A program made the position numbers and the translations under genes. Under the pieces are notes generated by a model. The model was not told the origin of the DNA. It did not search any database and worked only from the letters and a program-made list of their open reading frames with translations. A stretch of DNA of 64,000 bases from Flavobacterium terrae. GTDB lineage: Bacteria > Bacteroidota > Bacteroidia > Flavobacteriales > Flavobacteriaceae. This document shows positions 59,054-64,000 of the stretch, piece after piece. The stretch is taken from contig NZ_FQZI01000001.1 of NCBI RefSeq assembly GCF_900142035.1, positions 62,001-126,000 on the forward strand, written 5' to 3'. Positions within the stretch are counted from its first letter, which is position 1. Each line of letters starts with the position of its first letter.

Positions 59054-60322
59054 TTAGTTTGTTGCCAATCTAGTGGTATTGATTGGGTCTTTAATTCTAT
59101 AATCCGGCATTTTTTTTGAGTCAACCTCTGTAAAAAAAGCAACATCCATGATAGTAGAATATTCTATTATATTACTGTTGGAACTATACCAACTATTTAT
59201 TTCTTCGTTATACTCAGGCAGCTCGCTTTCTATATGACCATCACAATTATTAAGCAACATGCCTCTTAATTTTATTTTAGCTAATGTCTCTGGTTTCACT
59301 TTGAACCCCTTATCAAAAATCAAACTTTGACTAAATCCAGACACCACACTATTACTAATATTTAATGAACAATTTTCTTTTATTAAAATAGCTTCTTTAA
59401 CTAGACCATTATTCTCAGCAAATTCATTGAACAAGGTAATGTTATTAGCAATTACATTCGTAAGTCTTTTACTTAAATCAGCTTTTGATGCGACGTCATA
59501 CGATTTTACTTCAAAACATCTAGATTCTCCAGCTCTAGAAGAAAAAGGATTTCTTACCGCAAGACTATTAGTTATTATACATTGTGTACCTTCAGTAAAA
59601 TTATAATCAGTGTTCATGTTTTTATAAGAAATCAAATTTTCTGCATAAATAATTCCTCCACAAAAACTAAAAGCATCATCATTACAAAAACTCACTTGAA
59701 TGTTACTAATAATTGACTTACTTCCTACTCCAGCTAAAATAAGTCCTTGATTATTAATCGCGTTTTTTTCCTTTTTCCCAGCAAATTCAATTCTAACGTA
59801 TTTCAATATCCCAGAATCACTTTCATCTTTACCACCACCATAACTATTGTACTGAGATTCTATATTTAAATCTAATCTTTTTGTAAAATTATTTGTTGTC
59901 GCTTCTCCCATTACAACTATCCCACCCCAATCTCCTGGCTTTCTTTCAGAACTTGGTTTATTAGATGTAAAAACAATTGGATCAGTCTCATTTCCAAGAG
60001 CAATAATTTTTGCACCTTTTGTTATTATTAAACTTCCTCCTGTTTCAAAATCTCCCCTTATCACTGTCCCTGGTTCAATAAATAAGGTTGCTCCATTTGT
60101 TACATACACATTACCCATTAACAAATAAGTGTTTTTTTTATAAAGCATCATATCCTTACTAACAACTCCAGCTAAAACATTTGAAGCTTCGCTGTATTCA
60201 GTTGTTTTTGGCTTAAAATTGGTCCAATTTTTTAGCCAATTTGTTTCTCCAACTATTCCTTTTGTTTGACCATTAGTCAAAAAAACCAGAAAAAGTGTAA
60301 AACCTAAAATAATTTTTCTCAT
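59054..60322 (-). CDS. Secreted right-handed beta-helix-like protein
   Basis: 422 residues with signal peptide (MRKIILGFTLFLVFLTNGQ). The body has the stacked-strand pattern NTYLLMGNVYVTNGATLFIEPGTVIRGDFETGGSLIITKGAKIIALG, the motif KPGDWGGIVVMGEA common in Bacteroidota beta-helix surface proteins, then LKYVRIEFAGKK, GSKSIISNIQVSFCNDDAFSF and so on. The family is widespread in Flavobacteriia and is often mislabelled as a transporter. No enzyme motif is seen. No C-terminal T9SS sorting sequence is evident. Probably extracellular or periplasmic. Small inverted repeat TACGG-N5-CCGTA at 60416-60430 lies upstream. Confidence 0.75.
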   Translation of the reverse strand: MRKIILGFTLFLVFLTNGQTKGIVGETNWLKNWTNFKPKTTEYSEASNVLAGVVSKDMMLYKKNTYLLMGNVYVTNGATLFIEPGTVIRGDFETGGSLIITKGAKIIALGNETDPIVFTSNKPSSERKPGDWGGIVVMGEATTNNFTKRLDLNIESQYNSYGGGKDESDSGILKYVRIEFAGKKEKNAINNQGLILAGVGSKSIISNIQVSFCNDDAFSFCGGIIYAENLISYKNMNTDYNFTEGTQCIITNSLAVRNPFSSRAGESRCFEVKSYDVASKADLSKRLTNVIANNITLFNEFAENNGLVKEAILIKENCSLNISNSVVSGFSQSLIFDKGFKVKPETLAKIKLRGMLLNNCDGHIESELPEYNEEINSWYSSNSNIIEYSTIMDVAFFTEVDSKKMPDYRIKDPINTTRLATN

Positions 60323-60415
60323 ATTCGTTTGTTTTTGGTTTGAAATGGGGGCAAAAAAGTCAATAAGGCACGAATAATTACATCATAAAGGTAAATACGA
60401 AAAAAGATTTTTGAT

Positions 60416-60430
60416 TACGGTTTTACCGTA
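60416..60430. promoter_or_regulatory. Short palindrome upstream of the beta-helix gene
   Basis: tacggt / accgta around TTT in a 190-base AT-rich gap. Could be an operator; weak. Confidence 0.25.
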
Positions 60431-60513
60431 TAAATTGTTAAAAATAATCTTTTGTAGAAATAAAACGAAAAACTAATAGCAAACAAGAAACTTAGACTCA
60501 GTTACAACTAATG

Positions 60514-61611
60514 CTAATTTTTATTTTCATAAACAAAAACCACCTTTCCAAATTTATCTTTATTTAAATTGTAGGATCTAGAAATGAAATCAGAAATACT
60601 ATTCTCCTCAGTAAATACCGTATCAATAAACATCTTGTTTTCTCTATAGTTTTGTAATCCTTCAACTAAATCTTGAGTAGAGCCTAAACAATTACCTATT
60701 AAACTAATATTCTTCATCATTAAACCAACTATTAAAGCTGAAAGGTTTACTCCATCACTATTAATCATTTTATGACTAGATTGTTTAAAAATCCCACAGG
60801 TTACGTATCTGGCATTAAAATTAAGACAAGGAATTAAATATTCTAGATAAGTATCTGAAAAAGCATCAAATACAACATCAAATAAAATATCTTTTGGAAT
60901 ATTATTCTCACTAACTGAAAAGACTTCCTTAATAAAAGGAAAATGGTCTTTTACTTTTTGGATATTCTCCCCAGAATATGAGAGCCCATAAACATTACAG
61001 TCTTCACCCCATAATGTATTTAATAGAAAAAAAGAGGTATTTGAAGTGATAGAAGTAACTAAAACATTGTTTCCTTTTTTAATTGCTCCTTTTTTAAGCA
61101 TAGACATTGAAGTTTGTGTCCCAATGCTTAGAGCTCCAGCATCTTCAGCTGAAATATAATCAGGTACTTTACAAAGTTTTAGCTGATTATAAACCTCAAA
61201 CTCTCGACTTGAATGATTAGAAGGTATCCCTGGATTCACACCTTCCTTAAAATCAGGAAAGGCACAATCTCCAATTACCAAATCTCCAATTGAAAAACGA
61301 GTTACATCTTTACCAACTTTAATCACATATCCAGAAAAATCTGAGCCTATAGGATAATAAGTTTCTACTTCTTTGTCTTTTAAATAATTCCACGCCATTT
61401 CCATAATTCCTAAATCTCTATAATTTAGTGAAAAACTCTTTTTTTGTACTAAAACTGAATTTTTAAAAATATCAGACTCGGGATCAAATTCAGGTGCATT
61501 ACCTTCTACTAAAGCAAGAGGAATCTTTAAATCATCTATTTCCATTAAATGTTTGTTCTTTTCATCAATTACTTCAAACAAACTTGGAGTCACAACAGCT
61601 AAAGCTTTCAT
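60514..61611 (-). CDS. Medium-chain dehydrogenase/reductase (MDR) linked to a lantibiotic dehydratase
   Basis: 365 residues. MDR fold: FSLNYRDLGIME and YYPIGSDFSGYVIKVGKDVTRFSIGDLVIGDCAF (GroES-like part), PDYISAEDAGALSIGTQTSMSMLKKGAIKKGNNVLVTSITS (nucleotide fold start; the usual GxxGxG is altered to SITSNT), then LFDVVFDAFSD. The structural-zinc cysteine cluster is absent. It starts 3 bases after the LanB stop, so the two are cotranscribed. Zinc- or NADPH-type MDR enzymes in lanthipeptide clusters reduce dehydroalanine; that role here is an inference. The atypical nucleotide-binding loop is odd. Confidence 0.8.
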   Translation of the reverse strand: MKALAVVTPSLFEVIDEKNKHLMEIDDLKIPLALVEGNAPEFDPESDIFKNSVLVQKKSFSLNYRDLGIMEMAWNYLKDKEVETYYPIGSDFSGYVIKVGKDVTRFSIGDLVIGDCAFPDFKEGVNPGIPSNHSSREFEVYNQLKLCKVPDYISAEDAGALSIGTQTSMSMLKKGAIKKGNNVLVTSITSNTSFFLLNTLWGEDCNVYGLSYSGENIQKVKDHFPFIKEVFSVSENNIPKDILFDVVFDAFSDTYLEYLIPCLNFNARYVTCGIFKQSSHKMINSDGVNLSALIVGLMMKNISLIGNCLGSTQDLVEGLQNYRENKMFIDTVFTEENSISDFISRSYNLNKDKFGKVVFVYENKN

Positions 61612-61614
61612 AAT

Positions 61615-64000
61615 TTATAAATTAATAGTTTCTAATTCTGTTTTATTTTCTTTAATAACATGCAGTTTCTTACTATAATACTTGTACATAAAATCATAAA
61701 CCACCATTTCATGAACACGTTGTTTTGAAATAAAAATCCTATTACAAATCATATGTAAATAGCTCATAACAATATCTTCAACAGGGATTTTTAAAGCATT
61801 TTCTTGATTCATTTGAAGTATAAAAGAAATTGCTTCTTCATTTGCTTTAGAACGTTTTAACAAAACCTCCCAGATTGGTAAATAATCCTGATGAGTATTT
61901 ACTTTAGATAGAAAATTTTCAATTTCTAGCTCATGAGTTGCATAATACTCATTGATTTGTTTGTTTAATTTACCAGATCGATTAAATTCTTTCCCAAAGT
62001 TTGTTTTGGCCACATTAAAAAGTTGCATTCTTTTTTCAAATGAAAATCCAAAATCATTTAAGAAATGATCCATTGACAACAATGAATACAACCACCTGAT
62101 TTTTTCTCCTTCATCTCCTTCAATCATATCAACAAATTGAAGTGTAGAAACGCTGTCATTATAAAATAAAGTTTCAGTAGCTTCTATCGAATCAAATCCG
62201 TAACGTTGTAATTCTCTTAGATATGTGTCTGTTTGTGTTTTCCAAATAACATTATTCACTTCAAAAGGTAATGTGAATTTTTTTACTGCCTTAATACAAT
62301 CTGTAAATAAATTCAAGTCTTTTAACAAAACTCTAAAACGAAGATGATGTCCTTGAGCATCGTAATAGCGTATGAAAAACCATTTTTCCATGATCTTTTT
62401 TTGCTCTAACTCTGCAACCAGTGGGTTAATTACTTTATTTAAAATTTCCTCACCAGCTCTTTCACCACAATAAAATTTATAATACAACCATTGTTCACCT
62501 ATCGAAAAAGATTTTTTAACATCATAATTAATCTCTTCAAATTGATGCAAATCTTTTTGAATATTTTGTTCCTGTTTTTCTGGTAAATTTTTATGAGCAA
62601 CTAAAACTACTTCATTACAATAAGCTCCAGTTATACTATCTTCTTTAAACAAAAATTCTTTTAGTTGTAAAAAGCGTTCTCCTTTTAACATATTATAAAA
62701 AACAATACAACTAAACTCATTTTCAAAGTTTATTAAAACCTCATTGTCTCCTTGAGTAATATAAATGAGATTTGGAATATTTCTTGATTTTTGAAATGCT
62801 CTTATGATTCCTACAGCATTAGATTCATCATTAGCGAGTAAAGTATCAATATCACTCTTATTAATATTCCAAGTAGCTCTTGAAAAGATAATATCCTTAT
62901 AACAAACTCTTGGCAAAAAATCAAATTCGCTTTGTAAAGCTCCCCAACTAAAAGCAAAACCAGAAGATTCTTGATTTTGAATGTCACATAAAAAATGATA
63001 AATAGGCAATGCATTACTGCTGTAATTATGTGCATTGCTTAATCTTGGAATAATTTCTTTATTTAATTTCTTAGATCTCAGAATCACTTTATTATTTTTT
63101 ACCGAAACCAGTAAATCTTCTATTAAAATTTGATGCTCTTGATCTACTGATGCATTTCCTAAATAAGGTATTTCATATTCACGTTGAAAACTTCTGTACA
63201 GTATATTACCAGTTCTTGCTTGTGGTAAGTGAACTATTTCGGCAACAATTTTATCTATAGATAAGTTTTTTTCGATTTCTGTAATTTCATTAGACAAAGT
63301 AAAAATTTGAGAATCTAAATGAGTAAACCTTCCTATTAAGCCGTTTGCTGTAGGCCCTGAAACTGTTTTTAGGTTAATTTTCTCTTTTCCATTTTCAGTA
63401 AAAATATTTGTAAATACTGAAAAAGTATCTGGATACAACCTTTCATCCTCAACAAAATTTTTAATTTCATCATCAGTAATCTCAATAGATTGCCAATTAT
63501 TTTTATGAGCTTCTAATAATTTTTTGAATAGAAAAGTCTTTTTAAAATCCATAGAGAACTTTCTTTCTCCGCTATAATTTCTCATTAGAACTAAATTATC
63601 AACTAATGGAGTTTTAGCTCCTGATTTAGCTCCATATCCAACCCCTAAATCTGGATCCAAAACTTTAATTAAAGGCTGTTCATATTCCTCATAGCGTTCT
63701 TGAAAATTCTTTTTAAATTCTTTCAAAGTATCATTTTCATGATAAGAACAAAGCTTATTTAAAGCTGTTATTGCTCCTCTAACCGCTTTTAAAGTTTTAA
63801 AACTTAGACTACCATTATTTATTTTACGACAGCTATCCACCTGAAATAGTTTAGTAATATCTATCTCTTTTCCTAGCTGAGCCGTCAAAAATTCATGTAT
63901 TTCATAATAGTATTGAATATCATTAATGCAATTTTTATCCAAATCATTTATTTTGTCTTTTAATGTATTAATAAGATTTTTAATTACATGTGCTTCATAG
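61615..64000 (-). CDS. Lantibiotic dehydratase (LanB-like), 5' end beyond window
   Basis: The frame is open to the window edge, adding about 19 residues (AHVIKNLINTLKDKIND region) before an in-frame TTG at 63942 that is not a real start. About 795 residues are seen. The first part matches the latter half of the lantibiotic dehydratase N-domain (ARTGNILYRSFQREYEIPYLG, VLRSKKLNKEIIPRLSNAHNY, FLPRVCYKDIIFSRATWNI). The last about 280 residues are the SpaB_C / thiopeptide-type elimination domain (GEQWLYYKFYCGERAGEEIL, WFFIRYYDAQGHHLRFRVLL). Full LanB enzymes glutamylate Ser/Thr using Glu-tRNA and then eliminate to dehydro-residues. LanC, precursor and exporter would be to the right. Confidence 0.88.
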   Translation of the reverse strand, partial: YEAHVIKNLINTLKDKINDLDKNCINDIQYYYEIHEFLTAQLGKEIDITKLFQVDSCRKINNGSLSFKTLKAVRGAITALNKLCSYHENDTLKEFKKNFQERYEEYEQPLIKVLDPDLGVGYGAKSGAKTPLVDNLVLMRNYSGERKFSMDFKKTFLFKKLLEAHKNNWQSIEITDDEIKNFVEDERLYPDTFSVFTNIFTENGKEKINLKTVSGPTANGLIGRFTHLDSQIFTLSNEITEIEKNLSIDKIVAEIVHLPQARTGNILYRSFQREYEIPYLGNASVDQEHQILIEDLLVSVKNNKVILRSKKLNKEIIPRLSNAHNYSSNALPIYHFLCDIQNQESSGFAFSWGALQSEFDFLPRVCYKDIIFSRATWNINKSDIDTLLANDESNAVGIIRAFQKSRNIPNLIYITQGDNEVLINFENEFSCIVFYNMLKGERFLQLKEFLFKEDSITGAYCNEVVLVAHKNLPEKQEQNIQKDLHQFEEINYDVKKSFSIGEQWLYYKFYCGERAGEEILNKVINPLVAELEQKKIMEKWFFIRYYDAQGHHLRFRVLLKDLNLFTDCIKAVKKFTLPFEVNNVIWKTQTDTYLRELQRYGFDSIEATETLFYNDSVSTLQFVDMIEGDEGEKIRWLYSLLSMDHFLNDFGFSFEKRMQLFNVAKTNFGKEFNRSGKLNKQINEYYATHELEIENFLSKVNTHQDYLPIWEVLLKRSKANEEAISFILQMNQENALKIPVEDIVMSYLHMICNRIFISKQRVHEMVVYDFMYKYYSKKLHVIKENKTELETINL

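Overview
The window looks like chromosome of a low-GC member of the Bacteroidota, most likely Flavobacteriaceae close to Flavobacterium. Evidence: Flavobacteriia-type families throughout (DUF4407, DUF3050, DUF3078, DUF58, LytTR/TPR two-component pair, an S16 protein with a long Ala/Glu tail, a 1.5 kb-residue DnaE with a fused exonuclease), no strong Shine-Dalgarno sequences, and repeated -7 boxes of the form TAnnTTTG, several with a TTG box 18-20 bases upstream. No rRNA, transposase, integrase or CRISPR array was seen.

Layout. 1-12.9 kb: housekeeping and small conserved genes (FAD amine oxidase, DUF4407, hemW operon, ruvC, flippase-like protein plus glycosyltransferase). 12.9-13.4 kb: two copies of tRNA-Asp(GTC), each with its own promoter and terminator. 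13.5-15.6 kb: DUF58, lipoprotein, trxA. 15.7-26.8 kb: a three-gene surface operon (outer-membrane barrel, a 1513-residue secreted protein, a fibronectin-III protein) beside a divergent LytTR regulator/TPR kinase pair. 26.9-35 kb: OMP, dnaE, RRM protein, rpsP-rimM-trmN6. 45.8-50.3 kb: acyl-CoA dehydrogenase, DUF3050, a frameshifted metallophosphoesterase, ferredoxin, tRNA-Ala(GGC), DUF3078. 50.3-57.5 kb: a five-gene RND efflux operon headed by a YceI-like gene and a TetR regulator with a near-perfect operator. 57.7-60.3 kb: polyprenyl synthase and a beta-helix protein. 60.5-64 kb: an MDR oxidoreductase behind a lantibiotic dehydratase that runs off the right edge.

The most interesting region is 35.0-45.4 kb. 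It holds a C39-peptidase ABC exporter and its HlyD adaptor, five small cysteine-rich precursors sharing a 25-residue double-glycine leader (one only 54 residues long), a sixth unrelated double-glycine precursor without cysteine, two paralogous membrane proteins joining a degenerate C39-like domain, a VKOR domain and a thioredoxin domain, and a membrane-anchored TPR-AraC regulator. The unit VKOR-Trx / structured element / peptides occurs twice. Between each VKOR-Trx gene and its first peptide lies the same predicted RNA: a GGCC-centred hairpin followed by an H-type pseudoknot, with one compensatory base-pair change between copies. I read the locus as a system that makes, disulfide-bonds, trims and exports small peptides, with possible peptide sensing by the AraC protein. 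Function (bacteriocin, signal or other) is not shown by the sequence.

All calls are by reading; no database search or folding program was run.
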